Counted from the stretch's first letter, positions 36,260 to 44,654 are shown. The stretch is DNA of 64,000 nucleotides from Acidimicrobiia bacterium (GCA_027494165.1 JAOSJM010000001.1:248001-312000); one strand, 5' to 3'. Numbers and translations: made by a program. Notes: a model not told the origin generated them from the letters alone.

Positions 36260-37833
36260 CGGCCGGCCTCGGCGGTGCGGGCGATGGCGAAGTGGACGGG
36301 GTCCCTGGCGAACCGGCCAGCGACGACGACCTCGGGCTGTGCCGGTGGCGCCGGTGTTGTTGCTTGCTCGGTGCCGCGTTCGAGCATGCGGCTGATGAGC
36401 CCGACGTTGACCTGCTCGTGGGCGAGCGCCGACGCGCACGCCATGTCGACCCGGTCCGCGCCCCACTTCTTGACCAGCCCGAGCAGGGCGTAGACCTGGC
36501 GCATCTTGGTCCAGGGCAGCGGGATGTCGAGCAGCGCCGACGCGTAGGCCCCGACGTTCGGGCCGTGCTCGGCGGCCATGCGCTGCAGCTTGTCGAGGTC
36601 CCGCATCGCGTAGACCGTCTTGGCTGCCGGCAGGTCCTCGGGATCGGTCGATCGTCGGCCCGGTTCTTGGCGGGGATGGACCTTGATGAGCTGGCCCCGG
36701 TGGAAGATCCGCACCAGCGTGCGATCGGCGCGAACCTCGACCCGAGCGCCGATCAGCGCGCCGGGGATCGAGTAGAGCGACCGGGCCACCTCGATGTGAT
36801 GGTCGCGATGCACCTTCGCCGTGACGTAGATCGGCACGTCGTAGAGCGAGGTCGGCGCCAGCAGCAGTCGGGGTGCTTCCTCGGCGGCGAACACTTCGGC
36901 GGGGCGTTGCTGGGTCGTCCCGTGGACCCGCAGCCCGGCCCGTTCCCGGCACCACGCCTCGGCCCGGCACTGCGCGTCGGCGAGATCGATGAAGGTCTCA
37001 CCGGCGAAGAACGACCCCCGCACGAACTGCACTTGGCGCTCGGCGCGAGGCTTGTCCTGCGGGGACCGCACCCGGGCCGGGTCGATGAGGAACCCGCGGG
37101 CCTGGGCGTACTCGACGAAGGCCCGGTTGAAGCGGGGCTCGAGCGCATCGGCGCCCTCCACGACAGCGGAGAGGTTGTCGGGGATCAGGGTCCGGAACAC
37201 GCCGCCGAAGAACACCCATGCCGCCTCGCACCCGACGATCACCGCGTCGGTGGTCTGACGGTGGGTGAGCCACACGAAGCAGTGCCGGCTGAAGCACGCC
37301 GTGAAGATCAACGCGTGCACCACCCGGTCCCGGCCCGTCGCCGGGTCGAAGACCAAGCCCATGCGACCGAAGTCGACTTGGAGCTCGTCACCCGGCTCGC
37401 CGTCGTTGACCCGGACCGTCGAGCCCCGGCCCCGCCGCCGGCCCAAGACATCAGCGACGTAGCGCTGCACCGTCCGGCACGGCACGCTCACGCCGCGCCG
37501 CTCGAGCAGCTCGTGGATCTTCACCGCGGTCAGATCCTCCTTGACCCACCCGGCGATCTCGCCGTGGTGGACCTGCAGCAGCCGCCACGGCGCGCCGTGA
37601 CCGTCGGTGCGGTGCGGTCGAACCGCTTCGACCACCTGACCGATGAACACGTCGCTCAACTGCCCGTCGCCGCCGTCGCGGACCAGACCGAGCCCGACGG
37701 CGGCCTCCACGTAGCGGCGGACCGTCTTGCGGTCGAAGCCGACCAGCCGTTCCGTCGCCCGGATCCCCTCACCGGCCAGCCACAGCCGTAGCACCTCTCG
37801 AACCTCGAACACTCGGACCTCCCTGAACGCCAT
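36256..37833 (-). CDS. istA: IS21 transposase IstA
   Basis: A 525-residue DDE transposase with an N-terminal HTH (GIRATERLVGFDRKTVRRYV), the first catalytic Asp in ELQVDFGRMGLVFDP, the second in RTLIPDNLSAVVEGAD and the Glu after PQDKPRAERQVQFVRGSFF. A Mu-transposase-like C-terminal beta domain follows (YSIPGALIGARVEVRADRTL). The frame is intact and the stop overlaps the istB start. Confidence 0.92.
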   Translation of the reverse strand: MAFREVRVFEVREVLRLWLAGEGIRATERLVGFDRKTVRRYVEAAVGLGLVRDGGDGQLSDVFIGQVVEAVRPHRTDGHGAPWRLLQVHHGEIAGWVKEDLTAVKIHELLERRGVSVPCRTVQRYVADVLGRRRGRGSTVRVNDGEPGDELQVDFGRMGLVFDPATGRDRVVHALIFTACFSRHCFVWLTHRQTTDAVIVGCEAAWVFFGGVFRTLIPDNLSAVVEGADALEPRFNRAFVEYAQARGFLIDPARVRSPQDKPRAERQVQFVRGSFFAGETFIDLADAQCRAEAWCRERAGLRVHGTTQQRPAEVFAAEEAPRLLLAPTSLYDVPIYVTAKVHRDHHIEVARSLYSIPGALIGARVEVRADRTLVRIFHRGQLIKVHPRQEPGRRSTDPEDLPAAKTVYAMRDLDKLQRMAAEHGPNVGAYASALLDIPLPWTKMRQVYALLGLVKKWGADRVDMACASALAHEQVNVGLISRMLERGTEQATTPAPPAQPEVVVAGRFARDPVHFAIARTAEAGR

Positions 37834-38112
37834 CGCCGCCTCCGGCTCGCTGATCGACGGCGGCGAGTCGACCCTCAGCGAGACCGACGAAGGTGGACCC
37901 CAAGTGGTCCCATCACTGGCGGCGGGGTGGTCCCATCACTGGCGCTGGGGTGGTCCCATGCGCCTGGCGTTCAACGCTCCCAAGTGGTCCCATACGGCTG
38001 GCGGGCGACAACAGCAGCCGGGCGTCGGCCCAGTGGCCTGACCCCCTGAGGTTGGTCCACCTGTTGTGAGAGCCCGTTGCCCAGGATGTCTGGGTGAAGG
38101 AGGCTCATCACG

Positions 38113-38409
38113 ATGGCTCGACGTAGGCACACGCCTGAGCAGATCATCCGCAAGCTGCGCGAGGCCGACCGGCTCTTGGGTGAGGGTGCGGAGATCGCGG
38201 ACGTCGCTCGGCACCTGGAGGTGTCGGAGCAGACCTATCACCGGTGGCGGAACCAGTTCGGGGGCCTGAAGGCCGACGACGCCAAGCGGCTCAAGGATCT
38301 CGAGCGTGAGAACGCCCGGCTGAAGCGGATCGTGGCCGACAAGGAGCTCGAGATCGACGCGTTGCGGGAGATCAGCCGGGTTCGTGGCCCCTGGAGTGGT
38401 GGGAATTGA
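38113..38409 (+). pseudogene. IS3-family OrfA, element truncated
   Basis: An ATG with a GAAGGAGG ribosome site opens an OrfA: RRRHTPEQIIRKLREADRLL, VARHLEVSEQTYHRWRNQFG and ENARLKRIVADKELEIDALR. The typical C-terminus is replaced by RVRGPWSGGN where the end of an IS256-type element begins. The matching orfB is missing. Confidence 0.8.
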
Positions 38410-38410
38410 G

Positions 38411-39681
38411 GGCCCCTCTCTGACGCGGTGATCTACCGCTGAGGGGGCCACCGCGTGGTCCTCAGCGTGACCCAGTGACGGTTCACGCGAAGGAGACACA
38501 CGATGGCCCTCGACCAGTCTGCTCTGAACGACCTCCTCGACGCGATGCGCCGGCGGGAACCTCGACGTCATGCGGGAGGCCATGGAGCTCGTGCTCCAGG
38601 CCCTCGTCGACGCCGAGGCCACCCAGGCGGTCGGCGCCGAGCGCTACGAGCGCTCCGCGGAACGCAAGACCCACCGCAACGGGAACCGCTCGCGCCTGCT
38701 CTCGACCAAGGCCGGCGACGTCGAGCTCCAGATCCCCAAGCTCCGCCAGGGGGCGTTCCTCCCCCACCCTCCTCGAGCCCCGGCGCCGCATCGACAAGGC
38801 CCTGTGGGGCGTGATCATGGAGGCCTTCATCCACGGGGTCTCGACCCGGAGCGTCGACGACCTGGTCCAGGCCCTGGGCATCGCCTCGGGGGTGTCGAAG
38901 TCGACGGTGAGCAGGATCTGCTCCGAGCTCGATTCGGTGGTGGCCGAGTTCCGCTCCCGACCCCTGGGCCACGTCGAGTTCCCCTACGTGTTCGTCGACG
39001 CCACCTACGTGAAGGCCCACGAGGGAGCGTCGGTGGTGTCCAAGGCCATCGTGATCGCCACCGGGGTCACCGCCAGCGGCGAGCGTGAGGTCCTGGGCCT
39101 CGACGTGGGCGACTCCGAGGACGGGGCCTTCTGGACGGCGTTCCTGCGCTCCTTGCGGGCCCGGGGCCTCAAGGGTGTGCGCCTCGTCATCTCCGATGCC
39201 CACCAGGGCATCCGCGAGGCCGTCTCCTCGGTGATGATCGGCTCCGCCTGGCAGCGCTGCCGAGTGCACTTCATGCGCAACGTCTTGGCCCGGGTCCCCA
39301 AGGGCTCGGCCGAGATGGTGGCGGCCGCCATCCGCACGATCTTCGCCCAACCCGACCAAGAGTCCGTAGCCGAGCAGCTCGACAAGGTGGCCGCCATGCT
39401 CGGCCGCCAGTTCCCCGAGGTCGAGCGGATGCTGCGCGAGGCGGGAACCGACGTCACGGCCTTCGCCGCCTTCCCCCGTGAGCACTGGAAGAAGATCTGG
39501 TCGACCAACCCGCTCGAGCGCGTGAACCTCGAGATCAAGCGCCGGGCCAATGTCATCGGCATCTTCCCCAACGAGCTCGGCGTCCTGCGCATCGCCGGCT
39601 GCGTCCTCATCGAGGTCCACGACGAGTGGGCGGCGGCCGAACGGCGCTATCTGTCCGAGGGTTCGATGGCGAAGCTCTACG
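38411..39681 (+). mobile_element. IS256-family element, remnant
   Basis: A left end (about 38390-38430) and transposase are present, but the 3' end of the gene and right terminus are missing. An 8-bp inverted repeat, CGCTGAGG with CCTCAGCG, lies near 38440-38470. The element interrupts the IS3 orfA and ends abruptly at unrelated sequence near 39681. Confidence 0.6.
38503..39681 (+). pseudogene. IS256-family (mutator-type) transposase, degraded
   Basis: The N-terminus (ALDQSALNDLLDAMRRRE), the next segment (AMELVLQALVDAEATQAVGA, THRNGNRSRLLSTKAGDVEL) and the long catalytic part are in three frames, joined near 38570 and 38770. The catalytic part has FVDATYVKAHEG, VRLVISDAHQGIREA and STNPLERVNLEIKRRANVIG, the mutator-type DDE pattern. 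The usual C-terminus after RRYLSEGSMAKL is absent. Both shifts are insertions, unlike the deletions in core genes, so real decay is plausible. Confidence 0.85.
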
Positions 39682-39699
39682 TTCTCGGGTGCCGGATGC

Positions 39700-39996
39700 A
39701 TGGCCGGGCCCGAGACACCCTATCAGGTCCGACCCGTGGGCTCGTGCAAGGAGTTGGGCCAACTGATTGTAGGGTCGGTGAACGAGCACGTGGATCTGCT
39801 CCTGATCGAACCTACCGGGGAAGTTGCCAAGGGAACTGGGGCCGAGGGATATGTGGCAGTGGGGAGAGGCGCGAGCTATATGGCGCTTCTCCCGACCGCG
39901 CAAGACGACGAGTGGAGTATTCGGGCGTTCTCGGAGGACGCGACGTATCCATTGCAGGAATGCATCGTGAGCCCGGCCGAGACCAAGGGGTGCTAG
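39700..39996 (+). CDS. Hypothetical protein fragment
   Basis: A 98-residue frame from an ATG at 39700: PYQVRPVGSCKELGQLIVGS, EHVDLLLIEPTGEVAKGTGA and DDEWSIRAFSEDATYPLQEC. No family is recognised and no good ribosome site is visible. Base composition is less GC-rich than the core, as for the cassette genes to the left. It is perhaps the 3' part of an immunity-type gene cut by the IS256 remnant. Confidence 0.4.
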   Translation: MAGPETPYQVRPVGSCKELGQLIVGSVNEHVDLLLIEPTGEVAKGTGAEGYVAVGRGASYMALLPTAQDDEWSIRAFSEDATYPLQECIVSPAETKGC

Positions 39997-40227
39997 CGCC
40001 GCTCGGCGACGAGTTTCGTCACCTCGTCGTGAACCACCCCGCCCACCCGTCCCACCCGCTCCGGGGACCCAGGCGGGATCGGGTCGCTACCGGGCGCCGA
40101 CCGCGAGCGTCGGGACGGCCGGAGGCGGACCGTCTCCGGTTCCGCTTTCGCAGCGGCGAGGCCTCTGAGGTCAGGATGTGCGCCGCCGCGGACCCACGCG
40201 GGACGTGCCCCCGACGACCGGTACACC

Positions 40228-41133
40228 ATGGAGCGACTGCACACCTCGACCGTCACCCAGGACCAGATCGATCACCTCGGCCACATGAACGTGCGGTTCT
40301 ACACCGTGCTCGCGTGCGCCGGAGCCGGGGAGCTCGCCGCTCGCCTCGGCGTCGGGGCCGGTGAGGCGACGCGGACCTGGGTACGCGACATCTACGTCCG
40401 TCACCACCGCGAGCAGCTCGTGGGCGCGCCCCTCGAGGTGCGGGGCGGGGTCCTCGACGCGCGCCCCGACCGGCTGCGGGTCTACGAGGAGCTGGCCAAC
40501 GCCGACACAGGTGTGCTCGCGGCCACGTTCGTGCTCGGGCTCGCGGCGGTGGCCGGTGAGGATCGGAGCCCGGCGAGCCTCTCGGCAGAGGACATGGAGT
40601 GCGCCCGGGCACGATCGGTCGGGATCCCCGAGCACGGGCGCTCGCGCAGCATCAGCTTCGAGGACGACCCGGCCGCGGGCGCGCCCACGCTGGAGGAGCT
40701 GCTCGCACGTGATCTCGCGCGGCAAGAGGCGCGTGTCGTCCAGGCCGACGAGTGCGACGAGGACGGCTGGTACCCCTCCGACACGATGATGGCGCTCGTG
40801 TGGCGCGGCACCCCTCTCGCCGGCCGGGAGCACCAGCCCTTCCACCAGACGCCGGACGGCAGGACCATGGGTTGGGCGACCATGGAGACGCGCGCCTTCT
40901 GGTCGCGCCTGCCCCGGGTGGGGGACCGGGTGCAGAGCTTCGCGGCGGAGCTCGGCGTCGGCGCGAAGACCACGACGACCCGCCACTGGGTCTACGACCT
41001 CGACCGGGCAGAGCTCGTCGGCGGTTTCACGGTCGTCAACCTGGCCTTCGACGTGGAGGCCCGCCGGGGGATCGAGATCCCCGAGGAGTTGCGCGAGACC
41101 CTCCGGGCGCGCCTCCAGCCCGACCTCGCGTAG
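40228..41133 (+). CDS. Acyl-CoA thioesterase with two hotdog domains
   Basis: A 301-residue protein. The N-terminal domain has QDQIDHLGHMNVRFYTVLAC, the 4HBT catalytic motif, followed by WVRDIYVRHHREQLVGAPLE. The C-terminal half repeats the fold (YPSDTMMALVWRGTPLAG, FWSRLPRVGDRVQSF, VYDLDRAELVGGFTVVNLAF). It is probably a cytoplasmic thioesterase hydrolysing acyl-CoA; chain preference is unknown. The frame is intact. It lies just outside the toxin island with a 230-bp gap upstream in which no gene is seen. Confidence 0.8.
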   Translation: MERLHTSTVTQDQIDHLGHMNVRFYTVLACAGAGELAARLGVGAGEATRTWVRDIYVRHHREQLVGAPLEVRGGVLDARPDRLRVYEELANADTGVLAATFVLGLAAVAGEDRSPASLSAEDMECARARSVGIPEHGRSRSISFEDDPAAGAPTLEELLARDLARQEARVVQADECDEDGWYPSDTMMALVWRGTPLAGREHQPFHQTPDGRTMGWATMETRAFWSRLPRVGDRVQSFAAELGVGAKTTTTRHWVYDLDRAELVGGFTVVNLAFDVEARRGIEIPEELRETLRARLQPDLA

Positions 41134-41309
41134 ATCCGCCCCCCGGACCCCGGATCGCTCCAGGTCGATCCCCTGTCCCCCGCCGGGTGTTCCTCCGCGC
41201 CGCGCGACCGGCGCAACTCGTCGCGCTCGGGCGCGGCGAGAACGTCCGGGCCCGGGCCCCCGCTCGCATGGACACGGCCCGAGGGGACGGCGCGCCGGCG
41301 CGACTCGCC

Positions 41310-41699
41310 ACCGGCGCGAGCGCACCTCGATGCCGGGGAGGCCGTGGAAGGCGCCGCGGTCGGTGCTCACCACCGTGCGATCGTCGGCCTCGCCGTGGCG
41401 GCGATGACCAGGTCGTGGGCCCCGCGTGGCCTGCCCTGGGACCGCGCCGAGGAGCTCGGCGTGGGCCTGCGCGACCGCGACGTCGTAGCCGAGGACCGGG
41501 ACCGTGGCGACGATGTCGTCGACGTAGGCGCTTCGGGCGGTTCGGCGTCCGCCTCGGGCGAGGGGGCGCCGGCGCGCAGCTCCGCGACCGTGACGGCCGC
41601 GATCGCGACGTCGTCGTCATCGGCGATGACCGCGCCGAGATCGTCACCCGTGCGCTCGACGTCGATCAGGAAGGTCGTGTCGAGCAGGAGGCGGCTCAC
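41310..41699 (-). pseudogene. VapC-like PIN-domain toxin, several frameshifts
   Basis: The N-terminus from a GTG at 41699 reads LLLDTTFLIDVERTGDDLGA then AAVTVAELRAGA, the PIN fold with its first Asp and Glu. The middle (VDDIVATVPVLGYDVAVAQA), the GAHDLVIAATA segment with the acidic active-site residue, and the end (VVSTDRGAFHGLPGIEV) lie in other frames, needing at least three shifts. VapC toxins cleave tRNA or rRNA. Either the gene is dead or the local sequence is poor. Confidence 0.7.
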
Positions 41700-41789
41700 G
41701 GGCGCTCCTCGACCTGCAGGAGTGCCCGCACGTCGTCGAGGTCCGCGGCCCAGCCGTCCGGCCGGTGCCTCCCCAGCAACGCCTTTCAC
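41696..41789 (-). pseudogene. VapB-like antitoxin remnant
   Basis: The last codons before vapC read LLGRHRPDGWAADLDDVRAL and LQVEERP, with the stop overlapping the vapC GTG (GTGA), as in vapBC operons. A GTG at 41789 is out of frame with this by one base. The DNA-binding N-terminus is not found. Confidence 0.45.
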
Positions 41790-41999
41790 GCCTGCGCCGG
41801 ATCCGCGGCTCAGCGGCGACGGAGCCCGCCGTGGTCGGGTTCCATGGGCGCGGGTGCCGGACGGGCCGACCGTGTCGCGCGGCGTCCGCCGCGAACGGGC
41901 GGCCCGCCGTGGGCCGTACCGGGGGTCCTCCGAACCGCCTCCGAGGTCGGGCGCACCGGGTGCAGGGGAGCTCCACCGAACCGCGGGGCGGCAGGCGGG

Positions 42000-42005
42000 T
42001 AGGGT
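42000..42005 (+). promoter_or_regulatory. -10 box TAGGGT before glsB-like gene
   Basis: TAGGGT is 21 nt before the GTG at 42027, with a GGGGAGG ribosome site in between, so this gene has a short leader. Confidence 0.35.
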
Positions 42006-42026
42006 CACCGGCCGGGGAGGTGGCCG

Positions 42027-42289
42027 GTGAGCTTCCTGTCGTGGGTGGTGGTGGGGTTCGTGGCCGGGGTGCTGGCCAAGGGCGTCACCGGGGTGCGGGG
42101 CATCGGCTGCCTGGGCACGATCGTCGTCGGGGTCCTCGGCGCGCTGCTCGGGGGATCCTCTTCAAGGCCGCCGGCAGCGAGGGGGTCGACGACTTCAGCC
42201 TCCGCTCGCTCCTCGTGGCGATCGTCGGCGCGACGGTGCTGCTCCTCGCCTACAACGTGGCGGTGGGGCGTGGCGCCCGCCGCCGTTGA
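42027..42289 (+). CDS. GlsB/YeaQ/YmgE family membrane protein, frameshifted
   Basis: A small three-helix membrane protein: FLSWVVVGFVAGVLAKGVTG, GCLGTIVVGVLGALLGG, then, after one missing base near 42155, LFKAAGSEGVDDFSLRSLLV and AIVGATVLLLAYNVAVG. The Gly-rich helices are typical of the stress-associated transglycosylase-associated family, whose function is unknown. Its stop codon is the first three bases of a 91-bp direct repeat. Confidence 0.8.
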
Positions 42290-42377
42290 ACCGGGGTGGG
42301 GGACCGGGCGTCAGACCTGGGCGGCCGGCGTGCCCGTGTCGCGCTCGGCCCCGGTGCCCAGGTGCGTGGCCCGTCCC
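42287..42377. repeat. 91-bp direct repeat, left copy
   Basis: It matches 44104-44194 at 88 of 91 positions. The right copy is the 3' end of the cold-shock-like gene; the left is an isolated copy of it. The two bracket the toxin-antitoxin segment. Confidence 0.9.
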
Positions 42378-42523
42378 AGGAGGACGGCGCCCGTGCCAAG
42401 GCCGTGCGGTGGTGCCGACCTGCCTCCGATCCTTCCCGAGTGGCGCTGGGGACGGTACCCGGGATGACGACGATCGACGCGGCGCTGGACCTTCATCGGG
42501 GCCGGTGGCCGCCGTCGTGCTGT

Positions 42524-42529
42524 TATATT
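42524..42529 (+). promoter_or_regulatory. -10 box TATATT of the HTH-nucleotidyltransferase gene
   Basis: TATATT stands out in an AT-rich patch and would start transcription at about 42536, the first base of an 18-bp palindrome. Confidence 0.45.
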
Positions 42530-42535
42530 CTGATA

Positions 42536-42553
42536 CTCGATGATATCATCGAG
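42536..42553 (+). promoter_or_regulatory. 18-bp perfect palindrome, candidate autoregulatory operator
   Basis: CTCGATGATATCATCGAG is perfectly symmetric and lies between the TATATT box and the GTG at 42557 of a gene with a winged HTH domain. This is the usual layout for self-repression in toxin-antitoxin operons. Confidence 0.55.
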
Positions 42554-42556
42554 AAC

Positions 42557-43144
42557 GTGAGTCGATCCGCTCCGGCGCTGGCGCCGCTCTTCCGGTCCGA
42601 GCAGCAGCTCGCCATCCTCGCGGTGCTGTTCGCCGACGGGGCGACGGACGTGTCCATCGGAGAGCTCGCGGAGCGCGCCGGGGTCGCGCAGGCGACCGCG
42701 AGCAGGGAGGTGGCCCGCCTCGCCGAGCACGGTCTGGTCGTCACCCGTTCGCTGGGACGCAACACGCTCGTGACCGCCAATTGGGATCTCCCGTGGGCGA
42801 GCGAGCTGCGCTCGATCCTCGTGCAGACCGTCGGTGTGCTCGGTCGGCTCGGCGATGCCCTCGGTGGGGTCGACGGAGTCGACGAAGCGTTCGTCTTCGG
42901 CTCGTGGGCCGCGCGCTACCGCGGGGAGCCCGGTCCGACACCTCGCGACATCGACGTGCTCGTCGTCGGTGACGCCGCGCTCCGTACTGTCCGTCGCGCC
43001 TGCCGATACGTCGAGGAGGACCTGCGCGTCGAGGTGAATCCCGTGGTCGTCGACCGCGTCCGGTGGGGCGCGAAGAGGCCCGAGCCCTTCGTCGCACAGA
43101 TCAAGAGCCAGCCGCTCGTCCCTATCCGGTTGGCACGTCGGTGA
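42557..43144 (+). CDS. Winged-HTH nucleotidyltransferase (MNT-type antitoxin)
   Basis: A 195-residue protein. The N-terminal half is a MarR/ArsR-like winged helix (QQLAILAVLFADGATDVSIG, LAERAGVAQATASREVARLA). The C-terminal half is a minimal nucleotidyltransferase with FVFGSWAARYRGE and PRDIDVLVVGDA, the GS and DxD motifs. Such MNT domains pair with HEPN toxins and can neutralise them by AMPylation. The downstream HEPN-like gene overlaps by GTGA. The HTH fusion and the palindrome suggest self-regulation. Confidence 0.75.
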   Translation: MSRSAPALAPLFRSEQQLAILAVLFADGATDVSIGELAERAGVAQATASREVARLAEHGLVVTRSLGRNTLVTANWDLPWASELRSILVQTVGVLGRLGDALGGVDGVDEAFVFGSWAARYRGEPGPTPRDIDVLVVGDAALRTVRRACRYVEEDLRVEVNPVVVDRVRWGAKRPEPFVAQIKSQPLVPIRLARR

Positions 43145-43615
43145 CGACCGACGCGTGGCTTCGAGAAGCCCTCGCCACTCGAGACCTCGAGCGGGTGAAG
43201 GCGAACATGGCTGCCGCGGGCGAACGGGCGAACGACGCCCGCCGCCACGTGCGCTCAGCGCGCGCTCGCCGACGACGACACCCCGCTTGCCATGGCGGCG
43301 TGCCACGACGCCATCCGAAAGGCGATCACGGCGCACATGCTCGGCAACGGCCTCCGCCCACGGGGCGGCGAGGGCGCTCACCGGATCGTCCTCGACTACG
43401 CAGCCGCGCAGCTCGGCGACATCGTCAGCGAGAACGACCTCGAGGAAGCGAACGAGATCCGCCAGGACCGGGCTCTGGCCGAGTACGGCGACTTCCCGTC
43501 GCGACGGCTCGACGGCAACCACGTCCGCGCTGCCGCCGACGTTGCCGAGCGAATCGTGAACGCCGTCGCCGACGCCCTTGCCCGTCAGGCTCGTGCTCGG
43601 CGACGAGCGCGGTGA
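43141..43615 (+). CDS. HEPN-domain protein (candidate toxin), frameshifted
   Basis: The GTG overlaps the nucleotidyltransferase stop. The first frame gives DAWLREALATRDLERVKANM and AAAGERANDARRHV; after a one-base shift near 43255 the protein continues AMAACHDAIRKAITAHMLGN, RIVLDYAAAQL and SRRLDGNHVRAAADVAERIV. RKAITAH fits the RNase-type R-x(4-6)-H motif of HEPN proteins. Length about 157 residues. It would be an RNA-cleaving toxin controlled by the MNT partner. Whether the shift is real is unknown. Confidence 0.65.
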
Positions 43616-43868
43616 CGGAGCTGCCCTTCGCGGCGAGGTGCCCGACGCGGACGTCCGACGGCACGAGGGATTCCGGGTGACCACGCCCCTTCGGTCGATC
43701 CTCGGCGTCGCGGCCGGAGACCTCGACCTCGATCAGGTCGCCACCGCGCTGAACGAGGCGCTCGAACGGGGTCTCATCACCCGGCGGATGTTGCTCGCCC
43801 GGGTCGATGCCTTCGGCGACCGGGCGGCGCCGCGGATCGAGCGGGCCCTGGCACGAGGCGGCAGGTGA
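43614..43868 (+). pseudogene. AbiEi-like antitoxin, C-terminal remnant
   Basis: The segment FRVTTPLRSILGVAAGDLDL, TALNEALERGLITRRMLLAR and RIERALARGG matches the end of AbiEi-type antitoxins. The N-terminal winged helix is missing; the frame overlaps the end of the HEPN gene. The stop overlaps the ATG of an AbiEii-like remnant by one base, the normal gene order for AbiE systems. Confidence 0.55.
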
Positions 43869-44105
43869 TGCCCTACGAGACGCCCGGCGCGCTCCGTCGC
43901 GCCCTGGAGGATCGGCTCAGGAACCAGGCGCGCGACACGAGCGCGCGATCTGCCCGACCTCGCCCTGCTCGTCGAATACGGCCTCGCCCCCGACGCGGAG
44001 CTGCTCGCTCGGATTCGTCACGTCTTCGACGTGCGCGGCACGCACCCCGTACCGGAGCGGATCCCCGACCCGCCAACCGATTGGGCCGAGCGCCCGCCGG
44101 CGCTG
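43868..44105 (+). pseudogene. AbiEii-like toxin, internally deleted remnant
   Basis: The start (PYETPGALRRALEDRLRN) is typical of AbiEii nucleotidyltransferases. After a shift comes DLPDLALLVEYGLAPDAEL and [19 protein letters not shown], typical of the C-terminus. The catalytic middle of about 150 residues is missing, so the gene is non-functional. The tail runs into the right 91-bp repeat. Confidence 0.55.
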
Positions 44106-44194
44106 AACCGGGGTGGGGGAGCGGGCGTCAGACCCGGGCGGCCGGCGTGCCCATGTCGCGCTCGGCCCCGGTGCCCAGGTGCGTGGCCCGTCCC
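44104..44194. repeat. 91-bp direct repeat, right copy
   Basis: This is the 3' end of the cold-shock-like gene plus its downstream flank. It matches 42287-42377 with three mismatches. Confidence 0.9.
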
Positions 44195-44355
44195 TGCCCG
44201 TCGAGGTCGAAGACGACCCGCTGACCCTGGCGGAGGGTCCGGAAGATGGAGCCCTCGAGCGCGTCGGGGGCCAGCAGGTGCTCCGAGCGGTCGGTGTCGG
44301 TGACCACCACGCCCTCGCCGGTGGCCGGGTCGTAGACCCGGATCACGCCCTGCAT
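44128..44355 (-). CDS. Cold-shock-like small protein
   Basis: A 75-residue protein: [40 protein letters not shown] and [17 protein letters not shown] follow the cold-shock/OB strand pattern, though the aromatic RNP motifs are weak. Its ATG overlaps the rpmB stop (TGATG), so it is translated from the rpmB message. Its last 22 codons recur at 42287-42377. Confidence 0.6.
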   Translation of the reverse strand: MQGVIRVYDPATGEGVVVTDTDRSEHLLAPDALEGSIFRTLRQGQRVVFDLDGQGRATHLGTGAERDMGTPAARV

Positions 44356-44542
44356 CACGGCTTCTGCACCTTGCCCGCCTTGAGGCAGGAGGTGCACACG
44401 TGGATGCGCCGGGGGCGCCGTTCACCAGGGCCCGGATCCGCTGCACGTTGGGGTTCCAGCGGCGCTTCGTGCGCCGGTGCGAGTGGCTGAGGCGCATGCC
44501 GAAGTGCGGCCGCTTGCCGCACACATCGCAGACCGACGCCAT
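44355..44542 (-). CDS. rpmB: 50S ribosomal protein L28, frameshifted
   Basis: The product begins [20 protein letters not shown] and [20 protein letters not shown], then, after one missing base in a G-run near 44413, ends [18 protein letters not shown]. Two CxxC pairs mark the zinc-binding form of L28. Length about 62 residues, as expected. L28 is nearly universal and a lone frameshift in it is strong evidence of sequence error. A TATCCT box and GAGGTG ribosome site lie upstream. Confidence 0.93.
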
Positions 44543-44581
44543 GGGAGCACCTCGAGAGCCGATTGGATCCGGGACCGGAGA

Positions 44582-44587
44582 AGGATA
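44582..44587 (-). promoter_or_regulatory. -10 box TATCCT of rpmB
   Basis: On the minus strand TATCCT is 40 nt before the rpmB ATG, leaving a leader of about 33 nt that contains a ribosome site. Confidence 0.4.
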
Positions 44588-44641
44588 GCAACGTCCCGGC
44601 CGGGCCGGTGAGCCGGGCGCCGGGTCCGCAGGCCCCGGCGG

Positions 44642-44647
44642 TAGCAT
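44642..44647 (+). promoter_or_regulatory. -10 box TAGCAT, leaderless fakA promoter
   Basis: TAGCAT ends 7 nt before the GTG at 44655, in the divergent gap with rpmB. Confidence 0.45.
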
Positions 44648-44654
44648 CCGGCCC

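Larger units (their letters stand above)
35409..37992 (-). mobile_element. IS21-family element
   Basis: A 2,584-bp element bounded by TGGGACCAC at the left and GTGGTCCCA at the right. Repeated subterminal motifs built on GTGGTCCCA with a following CTGGCG occur twice at the left end and four times at the right (37900-38000), as expected for IstA binding sites. No target duplication is evident. It is inserted in the ISL3 fragment. Confidence 0.8.

Noticed and set aside
37890-38000. Repeated GTGGTCCCA motifs considered as a small repeat array
   Set aside because: They are explained as subterminal transposase-binding repeats of the IS21 element, with matching copies at its other end.
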